Of a stretch of DNA of 64,000 bases, positions 38,476 through 49,919 are shown piece after piece. The stretch is from Nageia nagi (taxonomy: Eukaryota > Pinophyta). The notes below the pieces were generated by a model. The model was not told the DNA's origin. It searched no databases and worked only from the letters and a program-made list of their open reading frames with translations. Location: contig JBITNC010000001.1 of the NCBI GenBank assembly GCA_050084985.1, positions 214,520,001-214,584,000 of the forward strand, read 5' to 3'. The number at the start of each line of letters is the position of its first letter. Within the stretch, counting starts at the first letter, position 1. Position numbers and translations under genes: made by a program.

Positions 38476-39345
38476 TGTTTACAAATAAAAATTGAGAGTG
38501 CAAATAAGTAAATAGGGGACTATCTACAAACTCAATATTATCTGTATTCTAGCTATGGGTAGCAATTTATTCTAGATAACAATGAACAACATATAACAAT
38601 TCTGAAGTGTAAATGTAACCAACCAAGACTATGATTTGTGTACTTACCTCACGGAATGTACCTGACAACGGAAGACGTAGATATTAGCGATGTACTGATG
38701 ATGAGCTACCTTTCCAACAGCATCGCAACCTGCAATGATGCCAAAAGAGGACCGCGGGTGGTCCGTTTCAGTGATATAAGAGCGCCGACGGTGTTCTTCC
38801 GTTCACAAAGGAGCGCCGGCGGCCTTATCTTGATAGCTTTGACCTCTCAGTTAGGTCCAGTTCTTCAGTATAGATATAGCAGTATAATATCAGAATTGAT
38901 CGCAGATGTCAGGATAGCTCGCGCAAGGAAGCACACAAACCACAGCCTTGTAGGCGGTACCAAGAGATACCTTAGGGGGTAGCCACTTACAAGACCATAC
39001 GCGGGATCATGTGTATCCTTGTTGTTGTGGACTTACTATTAGATCCCTTATTTATATAGATATAGGTAATACCGCCCATAGGTCGGCGTGCATCCACATA
39101 AATAAGGTTATTTCACAAGATTTAAGATAAATACATCAATAAACAAGATAATTCATACAATACTCAAGATATATCATGCAATATTCAAGACAATTTATGC
39201 AATATTCAAAATAACCCATGCAATACTCCTATTCAAGCCAAACATTGATATTATCACTTTTATCCATTCAAGACATATAGTTAAGCCATGCATATTTCAT
39301 TAATTTATTGATTTAAAAACATAAAATCATTTTTATGTGTTAACA
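38476..39345 (-). mobile_element. 3' LTR of C1 (870 bp)
   Basis: TGTTTACA...TGTTAACA on the plus strand. It contains three 16-bp palindromes at 38749, 38779 and 38810 (spacing 30 and 31), a TATATAAA box at 39051-39058 (minus) and a splice donor GTAAGTA at 38641-38647 (minus). The 114-codon plus-strand ORF inside is not believed. Confidence 0.95.
38749..38825. promoter_or_regulatory. Phased triplet of 16-bp palindromes in the C LTR
   Basis: Sites GGACCGCGGGTGGTCC, AGAGCGCCGACGGTGT and GGAGCGCCGGCGGCC start 30 and 31 bp apart. The same triplet is in the other C LTRs (about 44872-44948, 53086-53162, 60369-60445) and, decayed, in B and C3. It lies downstream of the TATA box in transcript direction, so it would be in the transcribed leader. 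Confidence 0.7.
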
Positions 39346-39360
39346 GATGCCCCACTTTGG
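39346..39360 (-). promoter_or_regulatory. Polypurine tract of C1
   Basis: CCAAAGTGGGGCATC on the minus strand, directly before the 3' LTR. Identical in C2 (53670-53684) and B. Confidence 0.75.
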
Positions 39361-39700
39361 ATGTGAAATCGAAGAAATCATGAGATGACTTGAGATTTTG
39401 CATTCAAAGTAAAAACACAACATCATAGCAAGCACTTTTGATACGCAATGATAAACACTAACCATTCCAAACTTAAGCAACATCATGATAAGGCTAGATA
39501 TAGGTTGAGAAAACTCCCTTTTTACATTACCTTGGGCATGCTTGCCCCTTGCGTTTTGCTGTAGAAGGTGATAGTCTGATAAGCTGATAATCTTTGCCGC
39601 AATGTTGATGACCCAAGACAACAAACTTGACAACACATATGACAATGACTGGACAGACGACTTGACCACACATGCCGGCCGGACGACAACTTGACAAGAC
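39361..39700 (-). other. 3' non-coding region of C1
   Basis: Conserved in B (6300-6555) and C2 (53685-54020). Minus-strand open frames cross it in C1 and C2, but they run into the repeats and are not conserved in B. Confidence 0.5.
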
Positions 39701-40730
39701 CACATCACAAGACAAAACATGAACAACTCACAAGACCAAGACATGATAACACACATGACCAACTCACAAGACAAGACATGATAACACACATGACCAATTC
39801 ACAAGACAAGACATGATAACACACATGATCAACTCACAAGCCAAGACATGATAACACACATGATCAACTCACAAGACCAAACATGATAACCATAACCAAA
39901 CACAGGGGAGAGCTAAGTATCCACACAACTGAGCCCTCTCATCAAGAGGTGTACTCCAGTTGCCGAAGAACCGAACTCCGCAAAACAAGTGATAAGCTGA
40001 TATGTGAGAGCTAAGTATCCACACAACTGAGCCCTCTCATCAAGAGGTGTACTCCAATTGCCGAAGAACCGAACTCCGCAAAACAAGTGATAAGCTAAAG
40101 GGGGAGAGCTAAGTATCCACACAACTGAGCCCTCACATCAAGAGGTGTACTCCAGTTGCTGAAGAACTGAACTCCGCAAAACAAGTGATAAGCTGATATG
40201 TGAGAGCTAAGTATCCACACAACTGAGCCCTCTCATCAAGAGGTGTACTCCAGTTGCTGAAGAACCAAACTCTGCAAAACAAGTGATAAGCTAAAGGGGG
40301 AGAGCTAAGTATCCACACAACTGAGCCCTCACATCAAGAGGTGTACTCCAGTTGCCAAAGAACTGAACTCCGCAAAACAATGACAAGCAGATATGTGAGA
40401 GCTAAATTCCACACAACTGAGCCCTCGCATCAAGAGGTGTACTGCAGTTGCCGAAGAACCGAACTCTGCAAAACAATGATAAACTGATGGGGCTGACACT
40501 CCACCAAGAAGCATGATAAGCTGATAATGGGAGCTGAACTCCACCCATAGCCACATGATAAGCTCATGATAAGCTGACTATGGGAGCTGGACCCCACTCA
40601 TAGCCACCTGATAAGCACATGATAAGCTGACTATGGGAGCTGGACTCCACTCATAGCCACATGGTAAGCACATGATACTCTTGACCATGGGAGCTGGACT
40701 CCACTCATAGCCACATGGTAAGCACATGAT
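39701..40730. repeat. 36-bp, about 97-bp and about 64-bp repeats of C1
   Basis: 36-bp units (ACATGATAACACACATGA, 39720-39890), then 97-108-bp units with CACACAACTGAGCCCTC and GAAGAACCGAACTCCGC (39905-40490), some with and some without an alternate spacer, then about 64-bp units with CTCATAGCCACATG (40540-40730). ORFs here are repeat artefacts. Confidence 0.85.
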
Positions 40731-41295
40731 AATCTGATCATGGGAGCTGGACTCCTCTCACAAGCATGATAATCTGATCATGGGAGCTGGACTCCTCTCA
40801 CAAGCATGATAATCTGATCATGGGAGCTGGACTCCTCTCACAAGCATGATAAGCTGATCATGGGAGCTGGACTCCTCTCACAAGCATGATAATCTGATCA
40901 TGGGAGTTGGACTCCTCTCACAAGCATGATAATCTGATCATGGGAGCTGGACTCCTCTCATAAGCATGATAATCTGATCATGGGAGCTGGACTCCTCTCA
41001 CAAGCATGATAATCTGATCATGGGAGCTGGACTCCTCTCACAAGCATGATAATCTGATCATGGGAGCTGGACTCCTCTCACAAGCATGATAATCTGATCA
41101 TGGGAGCTGGACTCCTCTCACAAGCATGATAATCTGATCATGGGAGCTGGACTCCTCTCACAAGCATGATAATCTGATCATGGGAGCTGGACTCCTCTCA
41201 CAAGCATGATAATCTAATCATGGGAGCTGGACTCCTCTCACAAGCATGATAATCTGATCATGGGAGCTGGACTCCTCTCACAAGCATGATAATCT
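40731..41295. repeat. 40-bp minisatellite of C1, about 14 copies
   Basis: Near-perfect 40-bp units (GATAATCTGATCATGGGAGC then TGGACTCCTCTCACAAGCAT). C2 has about 7, B about 15 older 41-bp units, C3 about 11 decayed ones, always between the 3' LTR side and the antisense promoter side. Near-identity of units in C1 points to recent expansion. Confidence 0.9.
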
Positions 41296-41407
41296 AATGA
41301 CTTGGGTCTGTAAACACAAAACTCAAAGCAATATTCTCCTGGATATAATGTTGATCACGCAACTATGATGCACCCGTGATACCTGATAAACTGGTTTTCT
41401 GGATAAA

Positions 41408-41475
41408 GCAACGCTGGCGGTCCTTTCTTGCTGACTTAGAATGCCGGCGGTCTTCTCTAAGACCACGAGCGGTCC
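41408..41475. promoter_or_regulatory. Palindrome triplet of C1 upstream region
   Basis: Sites start at 41408, 41438 and 41460 (spacing 30 and 22). They match the triplet before the antisense gene in C2 although that gene is deleted in C1. Confidence 0.6.
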
Positions 41476-41543
41476 TCTTCTTGAGGATTTTTCAAAAACC
41501 GTAAAAATTAGGTCCCTGTGAATCACCCCTGGATTCCAGATTG

Positions 41544-42534
41544 AGACCAAACGAGGTTACCTTGTAGCAACAGTTGCCCCAGGGTGTTCTAAAAGCTATT
41601 TTATGTTGATTATTTTCTTTGATTTTAATCTGATTATATCCCAAAAAGCTATCCATAAATGACAACATCTCATATCCTGCTGTAGGCTTCTTAACTGGAA
41701 CTACATCAGCCATCCATTCTAAGTAGTTTATGGATCTTATGAATCCAACTTCTAGCGATTTCTCTGTTTCCTTCTTTACAAGCAATGAAATCTGAAAAGG
41801 TATTTTCCATGACTCTTGTTTTACAGGGATTGCCCCCTTTTCAACTACCAGGTTATGAACCACAAAATTCTCATCTAATCCTGGCATATCTTTGTAAGAC
41901 CATGCAAATAACTTGGAATAATTGTGAAAAGACTGAACTAATTCATTCTGCAATGATGCCTCAAGAAGCTTACCTGTTTTTAGTATTTGTGGTGTCTCTT
42001 GAGAGCCGATATTAACTTCTCCAATTTCTTCGTTCAACCAAATAACCTCGGCTTCTGATGTCGAAGGAAATGGTAATTCTCCCAATCCTTTAATCTTTTC
42101 ATCTCTGGATTCCTCGAAACAAGCATGTATATCTAGCAAATGCGTTTGAACTCTCTTCTCATGTCTTACTGGATATTCTGTTCTAGCCCCTAATGTTTCT
42201 AGAAAGACATCATCATTCTGAAATAGATCTATAATATGTATAGCATCTTCCTCATCAATCTCACAATCAATAACATAACAACTGCTTACCCACTCGTCGA
42301 TCTGCACCATTTCTGGGATTCCGTCCCGACAATCGTGATCACCACCCTGATACGAAATTATACTCGACTGGTCCTTCTCTACTTTTTCCTTAGAAAAGAA
42401 CCACTGGCGGTCCTCTATCGTGGGAAAAGAACGCGGGCGTTCTTCTTCTTTATCTTGCTATTGTTCAGTGAAGTTTCCATCCGAACTAATTTCATTGACA
42501 TTTGATATAACGTATGAACCAATCCCCATATCCA
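41544..42534 (-). pseudogene. Truncated RT region of C1, fused to the 3' region
   Basis: Reads on from protease past a TAG (about 42458). It has VVHNLVVEKGAIPVKQESWKI and WMADVVPVKKP, then jumps straight to AGYEMLSFMDSFLGYNQIKI, so the block with the D-F-R-D-L-N-like motif (about 30 residues) is missing in frame. After PWGNCCYKVTSFGL the sequence switches at 41543/41544 to the family's upstream region of the antisense gene. The catalytic YVDD, RNase H and integrase are gone. It cannot make active RT. Confidence 0.8.
42397..42443. promoter_or_regulatory. Palindrome pair inside the protease-RT spacer of C1
   Basis: AGAACCACTGGCGGTC (42397) and AGAACGCGGGCGTTCT (42428) start 31 bp apart and lie within the coding frame of the spacer (EERPRSFPTIEDRQW). 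It is the only cluster within coding sequence. Confidence 0.55.
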
Positions 42535-44507
42535 TCACGTTAAGTTTTTGTAATGCTTTCCTGTAAACCTGATCATTCCTAGCTTGAAGGGTATTATCTT
42601 CCACATCACATGGAACCAGTCTCTCTGGGAGGACAAGGTTACATTGCTTGGCCATCTGCTCATCTGCCTCAACCTTATAAACATTCCCTCAAAACAGAAT
42701 TTAAAACACCTATGTAATGTTGATGCCACTCCATCCATATCATCTATCCAAGGTCTTCCAAGAATAAAGTTGAATGAAGGTTTTCCTTCCGTGATATAAA
42801 ATAGAGTATCAATCACTTTATTACCAACCTTAATCGGTAGTGTGATAGTTCCTGCACATTTTCTAGGTATACCATCAAATCCTTTAACTTTCATGGTAGT
42901 TTCTTCCCTTGGAGGTAGCATATCTGGATCAAATTGTTCCAACAAGTGAGTAGTAGCAATATTTAGGGCTGCCCCACTATCTATTAATGACCTCTTAACT
43001 GTTATTCCAAAAACATTCACCTCTATGAACAAAGGTGAATGAAGTTTAGTGATGTCCTTACTAGGCTTTTCCCTAGGGTTAAATGTAATAACTTCCCCTT
43101 TACTCCAAATCTCTGCTTTTTCTGCAAAAGCAGCAACAGAAATATTTCGATCTATCTGACTATTCCTAAAAACCTGATTCATCATCTCCCTATGAGGTGC
43201 TGAAATCTGAAGTAACTCAAAAAGACTAACCTTAGCTTGTGTACTCTTTAGTTGCTCAATCAAATCAAAACTTCTAGGATCTTTCGGTAACTCCCTCCTG
43301 CAGGTAACTGGATCAACCATTTCCCTAGCTCTCCCTCTTGTAAGTGCCGCACAAACATCCTCATGGAAGATTACATTGACATGTTGCTCTACCTCCACAT
43401 CCTGGACTTTTGCTGGACACACATAAAATCCTTCTTCTATGAGTTTCTGTACCCTATCCCTAAGGCTTATACACCCATTTGTAGTATGGCCCTTAGTCTG
43501 ATGGTATTCGCAATATCTATCTTCCTTATACCAAGGAGGTCTTTCTACTGTAGGATCTTCCTCACGCTTCGGTAAAGGTTGTAATAATCTTTTTGCCATA
43601 AGATCTTTTAAGATATACCTCGGTGGTATGGGAAATTTCACAAATTTCCTCTCTTTCATCACATTTGTCTTCTCAACCACATGAATAGTTTTCTCCTTCT
43701 TTGACGATTGCGGTCTCTCATCTTCTGCTTTAACCTTATCACCATTGCTATACTTTACAAGCCCTAGCTTCACAAGGACTTTTTCTTTCTCTAATAATTT
43801 ATATGTCATATCGGAAAATGTGAGATGTGTATAATCAATAACATGTGATTGTAGGGCAATATAACAGCTTCTTTAAAAATGTTATTTACCTCTTTTTCTG
43901 TTAACTTGGTCTTTACCTGCTGCCATGTCTTTTTAAACCTCACAACGAATTTATCCAGCTGCTCATCACTGTCCTATTTAATAGCACATAAATCTGATAG
44001 CATAACCTCCTTCCTGATGTTATGCTTATATTGCTCCAGAAACAAATCACTAAATTCTGCAAATGATGTAATGGACCCTTCAGGTAAGCCATAGAACCAT
44101 TCTCGTGCATCTCCTTCCAAGCTCTGGGGGAAGAATTTAGCCTGCAATCTTTGGTCTATACCAATTGTGAGTTCACATTCATCCTTAAATCCTTGTATAT
44201 GTCTCCTTGGATCTCCTCTACCATTGAACTTACTGAATTTTGGCTTAATGTAATCGGCTGGTGGCATATGCCTACGAATGTCATCACATAAAGGACTACC
44301 GAATTCGAAAGGCTCGTTAAGCGGAGCTGATCTCCTTGTCAATCTATCTATCTGCCTCTGCATACCTTCCATTGTGGCCTGAACATTACTATTATCACCC
44401 TCAATGCTGTGTTGCATTCCTCTGGATCCCTCATGTCTGATTTCTACCAATAATTTATCCAAATCCCCTTTTGAAAGACTACGCAAGAATAACTGGAGCT
44501 GTTCCAT
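42535..44507 (-). pseudogene. gag: gag-protease of C1
   Basis: ATG at 44507 (MEQLQLF). Capsid: KFSKFNGRGDPRRHI and REWFYGLPEGSITSFAEF. A TAG at about 43971-43973 replaces the CAG present in C2 (AIKQDS), and one base is missing near 43856 against C2 (GTAGGGCAAT versus GTAGGGGCAAT), shifting the frame. Then comes 42535-43809: zinc knuckle CEYHQTKGHTTNGC, and protease with the active site LIDSGAALNI (DSG bases 42973-42981) and FNFILGRPWIDD. A second frameshift lies near 42650. Apart from these few lesions it is well preserved. Confidence 0.85.
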
Positions 44508-44580
44508 AACTAAGACACTCACAAAATAGATGTTAATCTAAACTAAGACCTTTAGGGTTTTAGTGTAATGATGTGTAGTT

Positions 44581-44596
44581 CACGTCGGGTTCACCA
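44581..44596 (-). promoter_or_regulatory. Primer-binding site of C1
   Basis: TGGTGAACCCGACGTG on the minus strand, two bases after the 5' LTR. Identical at 60075-60090 in C2. It starts TGG as expected for pairing with a tRNA CCA end; I do not name the tRNA. Confidence 0.8.
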
Positions 44597-44598
44597 AA

Positions 44599-45468
44599 TG
44601 TTTACAAATAAAAATTGAGAGTGCAAATAAGTAAATAGGGGACTATCTACAAACTCAATATTATCTGTATTCTAGCTACGGGTAGCAATTTATTCTAGAT
44701 AACAATGAACAACATATAACAATTCTGAAGTGTAAATGTAACCAACCAAGACTGTGATTTGTGTACTTACCTCATGGAACATACCTGACAACGAAAGACG
44801 TAGATATTAGCGATGTACTGATGATGAGCTACCTTTCCAATAGCGTCGCAACCTGCAATGATGCCAAAAGAGGACCGCGGGCGGTCCGTTTCAGTGATAT
44901 AAGAGCACCGGTGGTGTTCTTCCATTCACAAAGGAGCGCCGGTGGCCTTATCTTGATAGCTTTGACCTCTCAGTTAGGTCCAGTTCTTCAGTATAGATAT
45001 AGCAGTATAATATCAGAATTGATCGCAGATGTCAGGATAGCTCGCGCAAGGAAGCACACAAACCACAGCCTTGTAGGCGGTACCAAGAGATACCTTAGGG
45101 GGTAGCCACTTACAAGACCATACGCGGGATCATGTGTATCCTTGTTGTTGTGGACTTACTATTAGATCCCTTATTTATATAGATATAGGTAATACCGCCC
45201 ATAGGTCGGCGTGCATCCACATAAATAAGGTTATTTCACAAGATTTAAGATAAATACATCAATAAACAAGATAATTCATACAATACTCAAGATATATCAT
45301 GCAATATTCAAGACAATTTATGCAATATTCAAAATAACCCATGCAATACTCCTATTCAAGCCAAACATTGATATTATCACTTTTATCCATTCAAGACATA
45401 TAGTTAAGCCATGCATATTTCATTAATTTATTGATTTAAAAACATAAAATCATTTTTATGTGTTAACA
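44599..45468 (-). mobile_element. 5' LTR of C1 (870 bp)
   Basis: Same length as 38476-39345 and differs by C/T or G/A changes, several in the palindromes (for example GCGCCGACGG versus GCACCGGTGG). Splice donor GTAAGTA at 44764-44770 (minus). Confidence 0.95.
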
Positions 45469-45473
45469 GAAAT

Positions 45474-45720
45474 ATTATGAGAATTATACATCAAATACAT
45501 GGAAATTAAGAATAAATAATTTAAAAGTTGCAATTAAAATAAAGGCATAAGAAATGTGGACGGAACAAGAATCTAAAATGAGTTCATTACAATGGTTTCA
45601 TCTATGATGGCCTTATGATAAACCCAAAATTGTGATTGATTATGTTGAAGATATTCATATCAAATATATGGGAATTCTTTCATCCTTAATTTAGTTATTG
45701 TAGATCAAGTATTATTGTAT
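45474..45720 (+). pseudogene. Accessory ORF of A3, second part
   Basis: Continues the interrupted ORF: NYTSNTWKLRINNLKVAI and WPYDKPKIVIDYVEDIHIKY align with SYGWDVKVNGYQAIICI and LLWCIEKPKIIINCTHNLTLRY of A. This confirms that C1 split the ORF. Confidence 0.55.
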
Positions 45721-47300
45721 CTCATATCATTATTTTCAAAAGACAAAATTGTATATAACTAGAGTCCATTGTTTAGTGATAGTTATTATGTGAATAATCC
45801 TTTGAATGTGAAAGTGTGATTTGAATGAATTAGTTAAGATTTAAATAAGAAGAAATAAATTAAAATTATTGATCATAAATATTATTCTAACGCTATCAAT
45901 AAAAGGAGTTTAGGTACTTTTATAGGGTGTCTCATTCCATACTTCCCATCATGGACTTCCCACTACCATCAATTCCATCACCTCTAGTTTCACTACATCC
46001 TATATATATACCATCATTCTTAATACTTCTTGAGGTACATACTATATTTTCAACTTCATCTATGAAACCTAAAAGAATCAGTATAAAGTTAAAACCTAAA
46101 CTATCAACCCCACCACTTGTTTCATATCCCATTAATTCCCAACCATTTATTTTGGGATAAGGTCTCCTTTATATTCAATTACATCCTCCTTATCATTACT
46201 TCTTAGATCATGGACATTATATTATTTTCAAGAAAATTTCTTACCAAGATCATTCAAAGATTATGAATCACCTTTCATTATGAAAAACATAAGAAAATAA
46301 CAAATAATAATAAAAAATATCAAAAAAATATGAAAAATAAATAAAAAATTATGTTGTATATATATTTGTAATGTATATATATTGCATTAACTTTGCATTC
46401 CTATGGATTATCTTCATGTAAATAAAAGCTTTATATATGTTATGCTCCAAAAAATTTCATGCAATTTCTAAAATTTGCATATAATATTACAAATGGTTGA
46501 TTACATTTTAAACACTAGCATCATGAATCATCCTCATTGTGCTTCTAAGCCAACTAATCTAGGGATTTTATATCCATATCAAATTCCACCCACTCCTTTG
46601 GAATTATCTTTTCTTTACATCCCATGTTCATCATGTACATTCCCAAGTGACCATCTAAAGAGTTAGTTCCTATCATTAGATGTAGATATAAACCATTTTT
46701 TTGAGTTTCTTGAAGGCATTCAACATAAAATCTTGTATTTAAAAATATTTTTTAGTCTATTAGATAAATATGATCATGCTTACAATATTTTAAAAAAATC
46801 ATTTTTGGTGAGCCTATATATTGAACATAGGCCATGTTGGGGAACTTGCATGATTTATGACATACTTGATGAATAATTTATCCAAAATCTCATCAAATTA
46901 TTTTTTAAACTAGATTTCATATGGATGATTATGATTAATACCCCTATTAATCCATTTATTTGTAGAAATATTAAATTATATGGACCACCATCTTTGCATC
47001 CTCAAGAATATTTTGACAAACTCATCATTTCCCATAAAATATCTATAAATATTTTTTATTAGGAATCTATATTTTCTATGTCTATCACTCACCATGCCAC
47101 ACATTAGATAGTTGACCATATTGTTCATACTCATTATCATTTAAATACCATATCTCATAATCATTTACTAAAAATCCTTTATCAATGTATGATTCATTAT
47201 ATACAAGATGAAGAGGATTTATGCTATATATATGATTCAAAAATCTCCAAAAATCCAAAAAATAAGATATTACCAAAATCCAAACAAATTTAAAAATAAA
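45721..47300 (+). pseudogene. Degenerate ORF-like sequence of A3 downstream region
   Basis: Open pieces at 45927-46160 (Pro/Ser-rich, SLHPIYIPSFLILLEVH) and 46475-46666. Then a readable but stop-broken frame, with FFEFLEGIQHKILYLKIFFSLLDKYDHAYNIL near 46700 and YGPPSLHPQEYFDKLIISHKI near 46980. No family is recognised. It may be an additional accessory coding region of the A family or an independent relic. Confidence 0.35.
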
Positions 47301-48951
47301 AAACTATATATGTACATATTTATCTATTATATGTATACACACTCAAAATTATTTCTAAAGCATCTTAGCTATAAGGTGTGTTGCCATATGTTCATATCAT
47401 ACCATTGTGTTCATCTTGTTCACCATTCCTATAAAACTATTTGTCAAACATAATAATTTTAGTAACTTACCAAGATTGTATGTATGAATTACATATCCAT
47501 CCACATACCATTTATATATATATAGCTATATGTGTAAATAAAGAAGTGATATTATGGATATAATATTCATATTTGATTTTATCAACATATCTTCTACAAA
47601 GTTTTTGAAACTTAGAATGATAAATAAACAAACTATGATACATCTTCAAGATATTATGAACTCACACACATCTTCATATTTAAAATATTGAAATAAGAAA
47701 AATCTAAATGTTCCTTAAGCATAATTTCAAGTGGAACCTAAAATCTAGAATAGAGAAAAAGATAATAAGAAGAAAAATATGCATATAGATAGCAAAATAT
47801 TAAAACAAAAAGAGAAAAAAAGAAAGAAAAAATAGAAAAGTAGAATTCTTAGATTATTACAATATCCTCTATTGGGGCTATGAACACCTAACTAATAATA
47901 GAGAAAGGTTGTAATGGTATCTAGGGGTTATTCTTCATCAAGGCTATGGACATCCATCTAGCAATGAAGTATGCTTTACAAGGTGGTGACATATCTAGTC
48001 TCCATGATGGAACTCTATATGTTTATGGATGAATCAGCTTACATATTTTATTCTCTTGAAATATTAAGTTTATGAGCATCAAGAGTAGTAAATGAACATC
48101 ATTGCACACACATGAGTTCATAGTAAACTTATGTGTATTATAAACTTATTATATATCATCCCTAGTATATGAAACTAAAACAAAAGATTATTTGATGAAG
48201 TTAATATCGAATATCTTATTTATTACATTTCTTTATTATATTATCTATTTCACCTAGCAAAATATACATTATTATAAACTTGGTGAGTTATTAGCATGTT
48301 ATGTTTGATATGCATATAGTTATGTTATTCATTCATTTATCCATGTTCATGAATATTAAAATTTATAACTTCATATACACATACATCCACATATACCCTA
48401 CATATACTTTTATGGGTTACTAAATTTGAGGTGCTTCCATATTCCTTGGGAAAAAGAGCAAGTAATTATTCTTCCCATTGATATGAAATTCAACATTAGT
48501 GTTGTTAAAACCTCTTGCTTCTACCCTCATCTACAAGATCAAGTGAGAAATTACTCCTAATAGAATAATAGAAGTCAACCCTAGAATATTGTTAAATTTC
48601 ATAACTTTCATTATTCTTGGGATCAAGAATAAGAAATTATTTTTTCCATTTGAATTGGAAGTCAATGTTCTTTCCTTATCATATTCTCTATCATTTCACC
48701 CTCCTTGAACATCATTGAGTTGTATAGCTTCTATCATTCTTTGGGATTGAGAGCAAGCAGTTGCTCTTCCCTTTGAATTGGAAGTTAATGTTCTTCCTCT
48801 CATTACATTCATTACCATAAACCTATAAGTTGTATTTATTATTTTATGTGTTATCCTATTATAATTTTTTAAGCCATATGTAAAAAATAGGAAAGAATAG
48901 AAAATGATGATATCTAATTTTGTACTATCATAAATAAAATCTTATCTTAAC
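47301..48951 (+). other. 3' region of A3 with conserved block and short repeats
   Basis: Mostly AT-rich with no ORF. 47780-48010 has an A-rich run and the block GGGGTTATTCTTCATCAAGG ... GCTATGGACATCC, matching the 3' region of A on the other strand. Three diverged repeats with GGGA-(T)-AGAGCAAG and TTGAATTGGAAGTTAATGTT lie at about 48437-48502, 48609-48675 and 48734-48798. No A-type 3' LTR is seen before C3 starts. Confidence 0.4.
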
Positions 48952-49697
48952 TATTTACAAATATTTTGAGCATGCAAATAAATAAATAATTACAAGACCC
49001 AAAATACCTATTTTGGGCTATGAATAGTAATTTAGACCATACAGATAAATAGATGAAGAAGATAACTACTATAGAATTAGAATAACAATACCAATCAAGA
49101 ATCATGATTTGTATACTTACTTTATTAAGCATACCTAACATTATAGAACAATGATATGTGGATGATAGAGAAATCCTACTCTAAAAGCTATAACCTAAAA
49201 TACCACAAAAAGAGGACCATGGGTGATCTATATGTTGTATAGGAGAAGCACCAATGGCCTTCATTAGAGTGCTCTTTACTTTCAAATCAAGTTAATAATT
49301 TTCATATAGATGTTTCTATCAACCATATTATATCTAGATAAATCATCAATGTTAGAATATCTTGCATAAAGAAGTACATAAACCATAGCCTTGAATGGCA
49401 GCATCAAAAGATAGGATTTCCATCACTAAGACTAGATATGGGATCATGTATCTCTTTGATATGGACTTACTATTAGATCCCTCTTTATATAGATAATAAT
49501 ATGACCTACTCCTTAGGTTGATGTGTACCTACATAAATAGAGTTAGTCTATAATACATGATGATATTCAAGATAATTATTGATATTATGATTATATTTAA
49601 TATAAATATTGATATCATTAAATTAAATATTGTAGGTGTATATTAGTGCAAGAAAATGTATTTATTTAAATGCATAAATAAATTTTATGTGATAAAA
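48952..49697 (-). mobile_element. 3' LTR of C3 (about 746 bp)
   Basis: Aligns from TATTTACAAA (for TGTTTACAAA) to TGATAAAA (for TGTTAACA), followed by a decayed polypurine tract. Despite heavy decay the donor GTAAGTA is kept at 49114-49120 (minus). Palindromes are reduced to forms like AGGACCATGGGTGATC (about 49213). Confidence 0.75.
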
Positions 49698-49919
49698 AAT
49701 ACCCTACTTTGGATGACAAATTGATATCACTAGGTGCATTGAGATTTTTCATTCAAAGTACTAACAAAATGTCATAGTAATGAAGTATTAATAGTCATTG
49801 ATAAGTATGATACTAACACTAATCAATCTAAATTATAATAAAGATTGTAATATAGAAAAACCTATAAAAGCTAGATATGGGTTGACAAAACTCCCTATGG
49901 TAATATTTTTCAATCTATC

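Larger units (their letters stand above)
38476..45468 (-). mobile_element. Retrotransposon C1 (6993 bp, nested in A3)
   Basis: Complete LTR element on the minus strand, flanked by the 5-bp duplication GAAAT (38471-38475 and 45469-45473). Two 870-bp LTRs, primer-binding site, gag, protease and partial RT, then a direct jump into the family's 3' non-coding region, minisatellites and polypurine tract. RNase H, integrase and the antisense mobile-domain gene are missing. The LTRs differ by about a dozen C/T or G/A changes seen by eye. Confidence 0.95.

Noticed and set aside
38638-38982. 114-codon ORF on the plus strand in C LTRs (also 44761-45105, 52976-53224, 60258-60506)
   Set aside because: It recurs only because the LTRs are near-identical, is shortened by a small indel in C2, is antisense to the element, and overlaps the splice donor and palindromes. 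No domain.
40731-41295. Possible CRISPR-like array of 40-bp units
   Set aside because: Units are contiguous with no unique spacers; it is a minisatellite in a plant retrotransposon.
45927-46160. Host gene fragment
   Set aside because: Pro/Ser-rich piece with no family match; its place in the A3 downstream region makes a retroelement origin likelier.
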